A DNA stretch of 64,000 nucleotides, from contig NZ_QICQ01000014.1 in assembly GCF_003201195.1 (NCBI RefSeq), forward strand, positions 1 to 64,000, read 5' to 3'. The stretch is from Nitrosomonas eutropha (GTDB taxonomy: Bacteria > Pseudomonadota > Gammaproteobacteria > Burkholderiales > Nitrosomonadaceae). Below are positions 9,175-18,437 of the stretch, in pieces (positions within the stretch are counted from its first letter, which is position 1; each line of letters opens with the position of its first letter). Below the pieces are notes generated by a model that worked only from the letters and a program-made list of their open reading frames with translations, was not told the DNA's origin and made no database searches. The translations under genes and the position numbers were made by a program.

Positions 9175-9280
9175 GAGTAGTATCTCCGCTCAATGTTGCC
9201 GCCAAAAACAAGATAAAACAGAAAACAGGCAATATGGCCCGGTTACGCAGACGATCAACCCATGTTTCCTCAATGCTCAT
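9167..9280 (-). CDS. Small single-span membrane protein between czcB and czcA
   Basis: This 37-codon reading frame encodes MSIEETWVDRLRNRAILPVF followed by CFILFLAATLSGDTTHV, with one hydrophobic helix at about residues 15-31. Its ATG lies inside the last codons of czcB, with GGAG six bases upstream, and its TGA overlaps the czcA start. Both junctions therefore look translationally coupled. The N-terminus resembles the cytoplasmic start of an RND pump subunit, so it may be an accessory peptide of the pump or merely a translational bridge. I recognise no family. A longer in-frame start at 9352 lies wholly inside czcB and is less likely. Confidence 0.5.
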   Translation of the reverse strand: MSIEETWVDRLRNRAILPVFCFILFLAATLSGDTTHV

Positions 9281-10766
9281 GTACTGCTCCAGCCTTCCCC
9301 AGCTCTGATTTAATGATGAAGCTGTTACTCGCTGCGTAGTCTTCGCCTGCAAACAAGCCTTCGACTACCTCAGCCATCTGGCTATCGCTGCGGCCTAGTT
9401 TGAGCGGACGCATTTCGAAATACTCTCCGTAGCGACCAAACACTACCGACTGGTCATTCAGTGTCTGTATCGCTTCCAGCGACACCGCCACCGGGACTTC
9501 GACTGCTTCGGTCTGCAAATCGGCCTTGACGAACATGCCAGGGCGCCATTGTTCATCCCGATTATCGAGCTGCACCCGGGCAATAGCTGTGCGTGTTTGC
9601 TCGTCAAGCAGTGTCGTCACGTAAATTACCTTACCTTCCCGCGTCAAATCATAGGCATTTGCCCGGATGACAGCCTGCTGACCTATGTGAACCTGATGCA
9701 GATTCCGGGGGAATACCCTGACAGCCGCCCAGACTGTGGAAATGTCAGCAACGATATACGCAGTCTTATCCTCCTTGACGACCTCTCCTGTAACAATTGC
9801 TTCATCAATGACAATCCCGGAAATAGGAGAACGGATTTTATAATGCGCAATATTTTCCCAAGACAACCCGGATTCTGGTTGTACGCCCAGCGCTCGCAAG
9901 CGCTCGGCTGCCAGCTGGGTTGCTATGCTGGCTTCTTCCCGTTGCTGTTGTGCCACAAGGTAATCCTGTTTTGCTGTGATTTTTTCCCGCCACAACTGCT
10001 CTTCCCGATCATAAATTGTTTGTGCCAGCACCAAGCGCTTGCGGGCAAGCAGGTATTGACTGCGCAAATCGGCCAGCATGGCACTTTCCATGATCGCAAG
10101 TACCTCTCCCTTTTTCACTCTTTGTCCGTGATGGCGTTTAATCGACACCACCATGCCGGGCAAACGCGGCACGACATGCACGATATGATGTTCATTGAAA
10201 ATAATTTCGCCCGGCAGCGTAATTTTAGAGTGAATGGCGGCAGGACCAGCTGTGGCCAGTTCAATACCGTTGCTTTGCATCGCCGTATCGGACATTTCTA
10301 CACGCGCCTCAACCTCGCTGTGATGCCAGCGATAGGTCTTGCCCTGATATTCAGCGACAATGATCAGCTCGAAAGAATGAGGTTCTCCCACTTCCTGATC
10401 GCTAACCAGATAGTCACTTTCCGGCCTGAAGTGAAACAGTTGCGCCGGCCTGCCAAGACGGGACAATACAATCGTTACCTTTACTTCAGTCGGTGCCAGT
10501 GGTTGTTTCTGTCGATATGGATAGAGCCTGAATTGTGGAAACGTGCCACTCTCATGAATAGTCAACTCAAGGCTTAAATCATCTTCCGAGAACAGCTCCC
10601 CGCCCTTCGGTCCGATTGTTGATTGATGTTCAGTTGTCCCTGCAAAAGAATGAGATGACTCTTCAGCATCCGGCAGCCTGAATTTATCCTGGATCAAAAG
10701 CAACGCCCCTAGCAAAATGCCAACCAGAATAACTGCCACAATGGGTAATCGTCCGCTAACGTTCAT
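9270..10766 (-). CDS. czcB: CzcB-type periplasmic adaptor (membrane fusion protein)
   Basis: This 498-residue protein links the CzcA pump to its outer-membrane channel. An N-terminal membrane anchor (about 8-26) is followed by an extra N-terminal domain (about 45-155) typical of Czc-type adaptors. Then come the barrel-sandwich/lipoyl half-motifs (PRLPGMVVSIKRHHGQRVKK near 200 and the matching IRSPISGIV near 315), a helical hairpin (about 225-300) and a beta-barrel end. A His at the C-terminal GAVHEH may bind metal, but this is speculative. The start overlaps the czcC stop by 4 bases. Next in the operon come the 37-codon ORF and czcA. Confidence 0.9.
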   Translation of the reverse strand: MNVSGRLPIVAVILVGILLGALLLIQDKFRLPDAEESSHSFAGTTEHQSTIGPKGGELFSEDDLSLELTIHESGTFPQFRLYPYRQKQPLAPTEVKVTIVLSRLGRPAQLFHFRPESDYLVSDQEVGEPHSFELIIVAEYQGKTYRWHHSEVEARVEMSDTAMQSNGIELATAGPAAIHSKITLPGEIIFNEHHIVHVVPRLPGMVVSIKRHHGQRVKKGEVLAIMESAMLADLRSQYLLARKRLVLAQTIYDREEQLWREKITAKQDYLVAQQQREEASIATQLAAERLRALGVQPESGLSWENIAHYKIRSPISGIVIDEAIVTGEVVKEDKTAYIVADISTVWAAVRVFPRNLHQVHIGQQAVIRANAYDLTREGKVIYVTTLLDEQTRTAIARVQLDNRDEQWRPGMFVKADLQTEAVEVPVAVSLEAIQTLNDQSVVFGRYGEYFEMRPLKLGRSDSQMAEVVEGLFAGEDYAASNSFIIKSELGKAGAVHEH

Positions 10767-12229
10767 TGATTACGCTCCTTCCCTTGAGTATTGAGCTTTG
10801 TGTAATCTGCAGCTGAATCAGCAAGCGGTGCTGCAATCAACTGCTCGATGATATTGACCAGACGTTGATAATTGGCCAGTGCCCGCACATAAAGAATACG
10901 ATTCTGGAAAAAAGCGCGCTGGGTATCCAGCATTTCCAGAAAACTGAATTTACCCAGCTGGTAACCCCGATTGGTAATCTCAAAGGCATTCTGCGCACCC
11001 GGCAACACCTCATCATGCAATACCCGAATCTCATTCCGGGCAGCCAGCAGATTCTCGTAGTTACGTGCAAATTCTGTTCTAAGTTGCAATTCAACGGACG
11101 CGCGTTCATCCATTGCTTTATTCAGGCGCTGGCGGGCTTCCAATTCATTTCCCTGATTACGATCGAAAATTGGAATAGGAATAGATATATCCAGCACAGC
11201 AGTAGTCTTGTTTAGACTGAAATAGCGCTGAATACCTGCACCAACTGTTACATCAGGAATTTTATTCGCTTTTTGCAACTCGACCATCGCCTCACGCTGC
11301 GCGATATTTTTAAGGCTTTGCAGCATAATCGGGTTTTCTTCAAGGCGTTTTACCAGCTGATCAAATTCCGGTATCTCAACAAATGATTCCAGTTCTCCCA
11401 AGGCCTGGCCGAAGCGCGGCTCCGCCTCCCCCCAGAGAAGCGCCAACTTTGCCCGCGCCGCTGACAAATTGCGCCTACCCTGTTCCAGTTCAATACTCGC
11501 AGCGGATAATGCTACCTTTGAACGAGTAGCTTCAATAGGCGGCGCTTTCCCCGCTTCGACCCGTTTCACAACTGTTTTCATTGCCTTTTGCATCAGACGC
11601 AAAGTGTCGTCCATCACGCTTACATGCACCTGATTTTCCAGCACATCAATAAAAGCATTAGCAGTACGGGCAACAACTTCCAACCGTTTGGCAGCATAAG
11701 CCTGATCGGCCAGCTCCTGCCCCAGTGTTGCCACATTCACCCGGGCAGATCGCTTACCACCAAGCTCAATCAACTGACTGATACGGAAAGTTGTAAACCT
11801 TTCTATATTCGGGTTAGAGGAATCAATACTTTCTGCCCCAACACTGAATTCAGGATTTTTCAGCAAACCGGCCTGTAATTTTGTCCCTTCATAAGCAGCC
11901 ACTTCTCTGGAAAAAGCTGCCAGTTCAGGATTATTCTGCAAAACCTGCTGCAACGCCTGACGCAAGGTCAGATCCTCACCTTTCTCAGCCGATATATTGA
12001 TGACTGGATGAGTATCGGCATAAGCCATACCATGCCCCAAGATAGGTATAATTCCCGCAAAGAATGATGCAAAGACCAGCACCATCTGCCTTGTACGAAG
12101 TTGTCGCAATATTGCCTTCGCTGTCTGATACTCAATCACGATGATTCCCCATGAACAGTCATGCCGTAAGTACACACCGGATATCACGAAAACAACCTCA
12201 ATATTCAAAATACAAGACTGTTTCTGCAA
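10763..12229 (-). CDS. czcC: CzcC-type outer-membrane efflux protein (TolC family)
   Basis: The frame encodes 488 residues of a TolC-like outer-membrane factor with two OEP repeats (about 85-270 and 290-470). These form the trimeric exit duct of the metal pump. The first codons do not look like a signal peptide. A later GTG at 12139 (GGGGAA six bases upstream) or ATG at 12085 gives MVLVFASFFAGIIPILGHGM ending in AYA, a clear signal sequence, so the true start is probably one of these. It is the first structural gene of czcCBA, overlapping czcB by 4 bases. Confidence 0.88.
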   Translation of the reverse strand: MQKQSCILNIEVVFVISGVYLRHDCSWGIIVIEYQTAKAILRQLRTRQMVLVFASFFAGIIPILGHGMAYADTHPVINISAEKGEDLTLRQALQQVLQNNPELAAFSREVAAYEGTKLQAGLLKNPEFSVGAESIDSSNPNIERFTTFRISQLIELGGKRSARVNVATLGQELADQAYAAKRLEVVARTANAFIDVLENQVHVSVMDDTLRLMQKAMKTVVKRVEAGKAPPIEATRSKVALSAASIELEQGRRNLSAARAKLALLWGEAEPRFGQALGELESFVEIPEFDQLVKRLEENPIMLQSLKNIAQREAMVELQKANKIPDVTVGAGIQRYFSLNKTTAVLDISIPIPIFDRNQGNELEARQRLNKAMDERASVELQLRTEFARNYENLLAARNEIRVLHDEVLPGAQNAFEITNRGYQLGKFSFLEMLDTQRAFFQNRILYVRALANYQRLVNIIEQLIAAPLADSAADYTKLNTQGKERNQ

Positions 12230-12295
12230 CAGCGTCGGACGGCATCCAGATAATCATCCGGCATGCCGAAACCGCCATACCGGTAAAAAATTGAC

Positions 12296-12691
12296 TCAGG
12301 AGAAAAAGCGGGGCGGACGAAAAAAAGGATCAGGAACCGATTCCGGGAAAGCGTTAACTACACTTTCGACCATCACCTCCCTGGTTGCAACAGTGACTAT
12401 CTGCAAAGCCGGGTGCAAATAGAAAGGTTGAAACTGGCCGGCAGCATGCAGGCACAAATGGGTAGCAGCATCCCAATCTATGGTGCTATCAAGCGTTTGA
12501 TGTAACTCAAGATGTTTATCGGGATACATCAGAAACAACTCCCCGTGATGCAGATGAGCCAGTTCGTGTGCGAATATCTTACTGTTGAATGACCATCCAA
12601 ATGTATTTGCCAGCATGCTGACAAGAAATGTCAGAACGATGAATCTGGCAGCAAGAGGTTTATTCATTTGAAAAATATTGGCATACATCAA
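12296..12691 (-). CDS. CzcI-like small exported protein upstream of czcCBA
   Basis: This 131-residue protein has an N-terminal hydrophobic signal (about 12-32, or 4-24 from the alternative ATG at 12667), a His-rich mature start (FAHELAHLHHGEL), a later HLCLHAAGQF segment and a Pro/Arg-rich end (PDPFFRPPRF). Position, size, His richness and the proline-rich tail resemble CzcI-type proteins found before czcCBA operons, which bind metal in the periplasm and tune expression. Sequence likeness is modest. It lies 66 bases before the longest czcC frame on the same strand, so co-transcription is likely. Confidence 0.5.
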   Translation of the reverse strand: MMYANIFQMNKPLAARFIVLTFLVSMLANTFGWSFNSKIFAHELAHLHHGELFLMYPDKHLELHQTLDSTIDWDAATHLCLHAAGQFQPFYLHPALQIVTVATREVMVESVVNAFPESVPDPFFRPPRFFS

Positions 12692-12804
12692 TTTAACAGC
12701 TGGTAATATAACACTAACACGTAAATTCGAGTATCCGTCATCTCAGGATTAACAGGAGAAAACCAGAAAAACCATTCGGCTTTCTCAAGTAAAAGCCCAA
12801 GTGG

Positions 12805-13446
12805 TTACAGTATCTCCACGCCTTCCATCATTAACATCTCTACCAGCGCTATTAACGGTAACCCGATCAACGCATTGGGATCTTCCCCGGTTATACGTTC
12901 GATCAGGGCAATACCCAATCCTTCCGATTTTGCACTGCCCGCACAATGGTAAGGCTGTTCTCTCGCGAGATAACGTTCAATCTGATCATCATTTAACTCA
13001 CGATACTTCACCGAGCAAGGAACAATACGCGCTTGCAGACAAGCTGTACGACTGTTAAATAAACATAGCGCCGTATGAAAAACAACCTCCCTGCCACGCA
13101 TCAAGCGCAGCTGCCGAACAGCATTTTCATGATTCAGTGGTTTGCCCAATTGTATTTTATCCAACGTAGCAACCTGATCCGCCGTGATAATGAGTGCATC
13201 AGGAAACTGCTTTACCAATGCATACGCCTTTTCTTTTGCCAGGCGCAGTGCTGTCACATCCGGCGTCTCTTCAGGCAAGGCAGACTCATCAATGGCCGGA
13301 TTTGCGGTTTCAAAAGGGATTTGTAAATGCTGAAGCAGTTCACGCCGATAAACCGAGCTGGAACCCAGCACAAGCCGGGGGTAAATAGTGCGACTTTTCA
13401 AAATATTATAGTAGTATACTGATTGGTAATTTTGACACTTTTCCAT
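12805..13446 (-). CDS. Maf/YceF family nucleotide pyrophosphatase
   Basis: This is a Maf-fold protein that hydrolyses a modified or canonical nucleoside triphosphate to its monophosphate. The YceF subgroup prefers 7-methyl-GTP. Visible motifs are [28 protein letters not shown] and the [15 protein letters not shown] segment typical of the YceF branch. The family normally begins about four residues before LVLGSSS, so the first 15-20 residues of this 213-residue frame are doubtful. TTG at 13401 is an alternative start. The listed ATG lies only 23 bases from the divergent yceD start and lacks a ribosome binding site. Confidence 0.82.
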   Translation of the reverse strand: MEKCQNYQSVYYYNILKSRTIYPRLVLGSSSVYRRELLQHLQIPFETANPAIDESALPEETPDVTALRLAKEKAYALVKQFPDALIITADQVATLDKIQLGKPLNHENAVRQLRLMRGREVVFHTALCLFNSRTACLQARIVPCSVKYRELNDDQIERYLAREQPYHCAGSAKSEGLGIALIERITGEDPNALIGLPLIALVEMLMMEGVEIL

Positions 13447-13458
13447 AAAAAATATAAC
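13432..13458 (+). promoter_or_regulatory. Possible sigma-70 promoter for yceD-rpmF-plsX-fab
   Basis: TTGACA at 13432-13437 is a perfect -35 box, with TATAAC at 13453-13458 after a slightly short 15-base spacer. The expected start of transcription is within a few bases of the yceD ATG at 13470, which has no Shine-Dalgarno. The message may therefore be leaderless, or the real promoter may lie elsewhere. Confidence 0.35.
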
Positions 13459-13469
13459 ATGCGCGCCTT

Positions 13470-13973
13470 ATGTCTGACCAACTTGTTATCAATACGCTGG
13501 ATTTTGTCCGCAGCAACAGATTCCTTCAAGGAAGCATCCCTTTAGTTAACCTTGAACGACTGTACAGTTATCTGGCAAATACATCAGGAGAGCTAGTCTA
13601 TCTGATCTCCGGGCTGTTTGATGAGCACAACAGGCCTATGCTGAAAATATCAGTCAGCGGAAGCGTTGCTTTAAATTGCCAGCGCTGCCTGGGGAAAATG
13701 GAATATGAACTTGATCTGGAAACAGGACTGCTTCTGGCCAGAAGTGCAGATGAGCTGTCACGTTATGACGAAGATATTTTTGTGGATGCGATTTATGCTG
13801 CGAACGAACTGAGTGTTCTAACTCTGGTAGAGGACGAAGTCATTCTTGGCCTGCCGATATCTCCTCGTCATCAGGATACCGGGTGCTGCCTGTCAACCGA
13901 AACCGGAATACATGCAACCACCGCAAAAGAGCATCCTTTTACCATATTGGCATCGTTGAAACGAACACACTAA
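13470..13973 (+). CDS. yceD: YceD family protein (DUF177), 23S rRNA accumulation
   Basis: This 167-residue protein belongs to the DUF177/YceD family, which in proteobacteria sits before rpmF and is needed for normal 23S rRNA accumulation. Features are the central CQRCLGKMEYEL (a Cys pair near 71-74) and the acidic DEDIFVDAIY...LVEDEVILGLPISPRH segment that ends the family core. The extreme C-terminus is more degenerate than usual. It is followed 24 bases later by rpmF, as in most relatives. The start has no visible ribosome binding site. Confidence 0.88.
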   Translation: MSDQLVINTLDFVRSNRFLQGSIPLVNLERLYSYLANTSGELVYLISGLFDEHNRPMLKISVSGSVALNCQRCLGKMEYELDLETGLLLARSADELSRYDEDIFVDAIYAANELSVLTLVEDEVILGLPISPRHQDTGCCLSTETGIHATTAKEHPFTILASLKRTH

Positions 13974-13997
13974 ATTGATATTTTTGGGAGTTAAATT

Positions 13998-14180
13998 ATG
14001 GCTGTACAACAAAATAAGAAATCTCCTTCCAAGCGCGGGATGCATCGTTCCCATGATGCATTAACCAACCCGCCACTCGCGATCGAGCCGACTACCGGAG
14101 AAACACATTTACGGCATCACATCAGCCCGAACGGTTTTTACCGTGGGAAAAAAGTAATTAAAACTAAAAACGACGATTGA
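13998..14180 (+). CDS. rpmF: 50S ribosomal protein L32
   Basis: This 60-residue basic protein begins [20 protein letters not shown], the signature of bacterial L32. The middle [15 protein letters not shown] is also standard. A GGGAG box lies eight bases before the ATG. The position between yceD and plsX is conserved in proteobacteria and couples ribosome and lipid synthesis genes in one transcript. This copy lacks the four-Cys zinc motif, as is usual for proteobacterial L32. Confidence 0.97.
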   Translation: MAVQQNKKSPSKRGMHRSHDALTNPPLAIEPTTGETHLRHHISPNGFYRGKKVIKTKNDD

Positions 14181-14230
14181 TGACCCCAGCTGGTTCTTCA
14201 TCATATCTGCCGCCCACCCCTTTTTGACAC

Positions 14231-15277
14231 GTGAGCATAACAGTAGCAATTGATTGCATGGGTGGTGATCACGGCCCGCATGTCACGGTCCCGTCGGCTG
14301 TTGAATATCTGCGTCATGACCGCGACACCAACATTATCCTGGTTGGCAGGCCAGAGATCCTCACGAAGGAATTGAATGCGCTTAACATATCGCCTGACTC
14401 GCGACTCAGGCTGTATCCGGCAAGCGAGATCGTTGGTATGGATGAACATCCGGCTATCGCTCTACGCAACAAAAAAGACTCTTCCATGCGTGTAGCGCTT
14501 AACCTGGTCAAAAACGGTGAGGCGCAAGCATGCATCAGCGCAGGAAATACGGGAGCATTGCTGGCAACCTCACGCTTTGTACTCAAAACCATCCCGGGAA
14601 TAGATCGCCCCGCATTGGCAGTCGTTCTGCCTACTATTTCAGGACATACCTATGTGCTGGATCTGGGGGCTAATGTCAACTGCACGGCTGAACACCTGTT
14701 CCAGTTTGGTGTAATGGGTGCAACACTGGTTTCATCTGTCGAGAACAAGCCCAATCCAAGTATTGGACTCTTAAATATTGGTGAGGAAGATATCAAGGGT
14801 AATGATGTCGTCAAACAGGCAGCGGGATTATTCCGTAGCAGCGGCCTGAATTTTTACGGCAACATTGAGGGGGATGATATTTATCGCGGGACGACCAACG
14901 TCGTAGTATGCGATGGTTTCGTTGGCAATGTCGCGCTCAAGACTTCGGAAGGATTGGCTCAGATGCTGGCCAGCTACCTGCGTGAGGAATTCAGACGCTC
15001 TTTATTCAGCAAGCTAGCAGGGTTGGTAGCTCTGCCGGTAATCAATGCCTTCAGGCGGCGCGTTGATCATCGACAGTACAATGGCGCCAGTCTGCTGGGA
15101 TTGCGTGGTACTGTCATAAAAAGTCACGGATCTGCCGATAGCTTTGCATTTCGCTGCGCCATCAAACGTGCTGTAGATGAAATACGCGGTGGCACCTTGC
15201 GACGCATTGTCGAACATATTGAAACACTGCGATACAACATTGAGCAAAACATTACACAACCGGCATCAGTAGAGTGA
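14231..15277 (+). CDS. plsX: Phosphate acyltransferase PlsX
   Basis: This 348-residue enzyme converts acyl-ACP to acyl-phosphate, the acyl donor used by PlsY at the start of phospholipid synthesis. The N-terminus [16 protein letters not shown], the [11 protein letters not shown] loop and the [10 protein letters not shown] segment are diagnostic. It starts with GTG and lacks a strong Shine-Dalgarno. It lies between rpmF and fabH, the common order. It is a peripheral membrane protein in characterised species. Confidence 0.96.
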
Positions 15278-15287
15278 GCAACTGAAC

Positions 15288-16250
15288 ATGGCTATGTATT
15301 CACGCATAATTGGTACCGGAAGCTATCTGCCGGAAAAAATCCTGACCAACCTGGAGCTTGAATCCATGGTTGATACCAGTGATGAATGGATACAGGCACG
15401 GACTGGCATCAAACAACGTCATATTGCTGCGCCGGGCCAGATGGCCAGCGACCTTGCTTTGGAGGCCAGTCGAAATGCCATCGAGGCTGCAGGTATTCAG
15501 GCAAGTGATATTGATCTGGTAATTGTTGCAACCACAACGCCGGATATGATTTTCCCAAGCACAGCTTGTATTCTGCAAAATAAACTCGGCATATCTGGTA
15601 GCCCTGCATTTGATGTTCAGGCCGTCTGTAGTGGGTTTATTTATGCCTTGGCTACAGCGGATATGTTCGTCAGCTCCGGAAAATCCCGTAACGCACTGAT
15701 AGTTGGCAGCGAAGTATATTCCCGGATTATGGATTGGAACGACCGCAGCACTTGTGTTCTGTTTGGAGATGGCGCAGGTGCGGTAGTTCTTACCCGGGAT
15801 CAAAAACCGGGAATTCTCTCATCCCATTTACACGCAGATGGAAGCTATAGTCAGGTTCTTTCAGCCCCTGCCTCTATTCATTCCGGAAAGATACAAGGCA
15901 CACCCTTCATCACAATGGAAGGCAGCACGGTATTCAAATTTGCCGTTAAAGTCCTGGAAGAAGCGGTACTAGAAGCATTGCATGCAAATGATCTACAATC
16001 TTCCGATATCGACTGGCTGATCCCTCATCAGGCCAATATCCGTATTATCACCTCAACAGCGAAAAAGCTGGGTATACCTGAAGAGAAGGTAGTAGTGACT
16101 GTTACACAACATGGCAATACTTCAGCTGCTTCTGTGCCGCTGGCACTGGATCAGGCAGTTCGAGACGGGCGTGTCCAGTCAGGCCAGCATGTTGTGCTGG
16201 AAGGTGTGGGAGGTGGATTCACCTGGGGATCAGTTCTGGTACGCTGGTAA
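15288..16250 (+). CDS. fabH: 3-oxoacyl-ACP synthase III
   Basis: This 320-residue condensing enzyme starts fatty-acid synthesis by joining acetyl-CoA to malonyl-ACP. The catalytic triad is visible as Cys114 ([10 protein letters not shown]), His247 (IPHQANIRI) and Asn277 (QHGNTSA). The C-terminal [13 protein letters not shown] is typical. It lies 10 bases after plsX and 3 before fabD, so it is in the same operon. Confidence 0.97.
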
Positions 16251-16253
16251 AAC

Positions 16254-17192
16254 ATGAAGATTGCTTTTATTTTTCCCGGGCAGGGATCTCAGTCAGTCGG
16301 TATGATGGATGGTTATTCAGAACTTCCATCAATACGTGAGACGTTCAATGAAGCATCAGATATTCTGCAACAGGATCTGTGGTCGTTAGCCAGTAACGGA
16401 CCAGCAGACACTTTGAATCTCACAACCAATACCCAGCCTGTCATGTTAACCGCTGACGTGGCCATCTACCGTGCATGGCAGCAGGCAGGAGGTACCCAAC
16501 CACATTATCTGGCCGGTCATAGTCTTGGCGAATATGCTGCGCTGGTAGCTGCCGAATCGCTTAGTTTGGGTGATGCCCTGAAATTGGTTCGTCATCGCGC
16601 AGAAGTCATGCAAGAAACTGTTCCCGAAGGAACAGGAGGCATGGCAGCCATTGTCGGGCTGGATAATGACACCATTTCTTCAGTATGCGCTGAAGTAATA
16701 AATATGCTGCCAGATACATCACTGGAACCAGCGAACTTCAATGCCCCAGGCCAGGTCGTCATCGCTGGCCATTCTCAGGCAATTGCACAAGCAGTAACAC
16801 TCGCAAAATCAAAAGGAGCAAAACTGGCGGTTATACTGCCAATGAGTATTCCTTCACACTGCTCACTCATGCAACCAGCAGCCGAGAAATTTGCACTTCT
16901 GCTGGAAAAAATCACATTCCAACCTCCCCGGATTCCTGTTTTGCACAACGTCGATGTCCAGCAGCACCCAGAAATAGCTTCTATTCGTGAGATACTTGCG
17001 CACCAGCTCGATAATCCGGTTCGCTGGACAGAGACAATTCAAGCCCTTGCGGGACTAGGTGTAAGACATGTTGTGGAGTGTGGTCCAGGCAAAGTGTTAT
17101 CCGGACTGACGCGACGCATTGATAAGAATCTGGAGAATATTGCACTAACTGATTCTAACTCCTTTCTCAAAACGGTAGGAACGTTGAAATAG
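16254..17192 (+). CDS. fabD: Malonyl-CoA:ACP transacylase
   Basis: This 312-residue enzyme loads malonyl groups on ACP. The nucleophile is Ser90 in GHSLGEY, the partner His202 lies in IPSHCSLM, and the N-terminal FPGQGSQ is the family signature. The length is normal. The start lies 3 bases after the fabH stop, consistent with coupled translation. Confidence 0.97.
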   Translation: MKIAFIFPGQGSQSVGMMDGYSELPSIRETFNEASDILQQDLWSLASNGPADTLNLTTNTQPVMLTADVAIYRAWQQAGGTQPHYLAGHSLGEYAALVAAESLSLGDALKLVRHRAEVMQETVPEGTGGMAAIVGLDNDTISSVCAEVINMLPDTSLEPANFNAPGQVVIAGHSQAIAQAVTLAKSKGAKLAVILPMSIPSHCSLMQPAAEKFALLLEKITFQPPRIPVLHNVDVQQHPEIASIREILAHQLDNPVRWTETIQALAGLGVRHVVECGPGKVLSGLTRRIDKNLENIALTDSNSFLKTVGTLK

Positions 17193-17248
17193 TACGTCAG
17201 TAATACATCATTAGAAATAACCCTTCCATCAATTCATAAACTCTCGGA

Positions 17249-17992
17249 ATGATACTGGAACATAAAATTACACTGGTAACAGGAGCGAGTCGCGGCATCG
17301 GTAAAGCTATCGCTCTGGAGCTGGGAAAGTACGGTGCAACTGTTATTGGCACTGCAACTTCCGAGAGCGGAGCTGACCATATCAATCAGTATCTGGGTGA
17401 GGCTCATGTATCAGGTATGGGTCTGGTTATGGATGTTAGCAATATCGAGCATATTAATAATGGTATTGAAACCATACAAAAATCGTTGGGTGATGTTGCA
17501 ATACTGGTCAACAACGCCGGTATTACGCGTGACAACCTGCTTGCCCGCATGAAGGATGACGAATGGGATAGTGTCTTGCAGACCAACTTAAAATCCGTGT
17601 TTTGTTTAAGCCGCGCTGTCCTGCGCGCCATGATGAAAGCACGCAGTGGCCGCATTATTAATATCTCGTCAGTAGTCGGTACTACCGGGAATCCCGGGCA
17701 GACCAATTATGCAGCGGCCAAGGCTGGAATGATGGGCTTCAGCAAATCGCTTGCAAAAGAAATTGGTAGCAGAAACATTACCGTAAACTGTGTAGCCCCG
17801 GGGTTTATAGATACCGACATGACCCGTTCGCTCTCATCAGATCTGCAGCAATCACTCATCCAGCATATCCCTCTTGGGAGATTGGGTCGTCCGGAAGATG
17901 TTGCTGCGGCTGTTGTTTTCCTAGCCTCCCCAGCTGCAGACTATATTACTGGAGCCACACTACATGTAAACGGTGGAATGTATATGGAATGA
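17249..17992 (+). CDS. fabG: 3-oxoacyl-ACP reductase
   Basis: This 247-residue short-chain dehydrogenase reduces 3-ketoacyl-ACP with NADPH. The cofactor loop TGASRGIG lies at 11-18, NNAG at 88-91, and the catalytic Ser141, Tyr154 and Lys158 are in SSVVGTTGNPGQTNYAAAK. The gene starts MILEHK, 56 bases after fabD, and precedes acpP as in most proteobacteria. Confidence 0.97.
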   Translation: MILEHKITLVTGASRGIGKAIALELGKYGATVIGTATSESGADHINQYLGEAHVSGMGLVMDVSNIEHINNGIETIQKSLGDVAILVNNAGITRDNLLARMKDDEWDSVLQTNLKSVFCLSRAVLRAMMKARSGRIINISSVVGTTGNPGQTNYAAAKAGMMGFSKSLAKEIGSRNITVNCVAPGFIDTDMTRSLSSDLQQSLIQHIPLGRLGRPEDVAAAVVFLASPAADYITGATLHVNGGMYME

Positions 17993-18093
17993 CCTGATTT
18001 CTGATATTTTTAGCAAACCCTTTCAAGATTATGGAACATTCATTATTTTTTTGTAGCAGTAAATGGCATCTGGCCTATATGACCGGGTAGATT

Positions 18094-18121
18094 TTGCCGG
18101 TTGTTTGAAATTTGTTAAACT
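18094..18121 (+). promoter_or_regulatory. Possible promoter for acpP
   Basis: TTGCCG (18094-18099) and TAAACT (18116-18121) with a 16-base spacer lie 36 bases before the acpP ATG, in a 165-base gap after fabG. Each box matches four of six consensus bases. A separate acpP promoter would fit the high demand for ACP. A ribosome binding site AAGGATGGG precedes the start codon. Confidence 0.4.
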
Positions 18122-18157
18122 TGCGAGAGTTTTTTACCTGATAAGGATGGGTATTCA

Positions 18158-18403
18158 ATGGAAATTACTGAAATAGAACAGCGTATCAAGAAAATTGTAG
18201 CCGAGCAGCTAGGTGTTAACGAGTCAGAAGTTAAGAACGAATCCTCTTTCGTCAACGATCTGGGAGCGGATTCACTTGATACAGTTGAACTCGTCATGGC
18301 ACTGGAAGAAGAATTTGAATGCGAAATTCCTGATGAACAAGCCGAAAAAATCAATACAGTTCAAGAGGCTATTGATTTCGTAGCTGCTAATACAACTCAG
18401 TAA
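18158..18403 (+). CDS. acpP: Acyl carrier protein
   Basis: This 81-residue acidic four-helix protein carries growing acyl chains on a phosphopantetheine attached to Ser39 in [10 protein letters not shown]. Sequence and length match the house-keeping fatty-acid ACP. It lies between fabG and fabF. A second, quite different ACP is encoded at 26551-26805 in the sphingolipid-type operon. Confidence 0.98.
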   Translation: MEITEIEQRIKKIVAEQLGVNESEVKNESSFVNDLGADSLDTVELVMALEEEFECEIPDEQAEKINTVQEAIDFVAANTTQ

Positions 18404-18437
18404 GAATAATTTTTTTCAATGATTCAGCGGAGTCGTT

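Noticed and set aside
9549-10577. Long open frame on the plus strand (342 codons) antisense to czcB
   Set aside because: It lies entirely opposite a well-supported adaptor gene, shows no family likeness and has no ribosome binding site.
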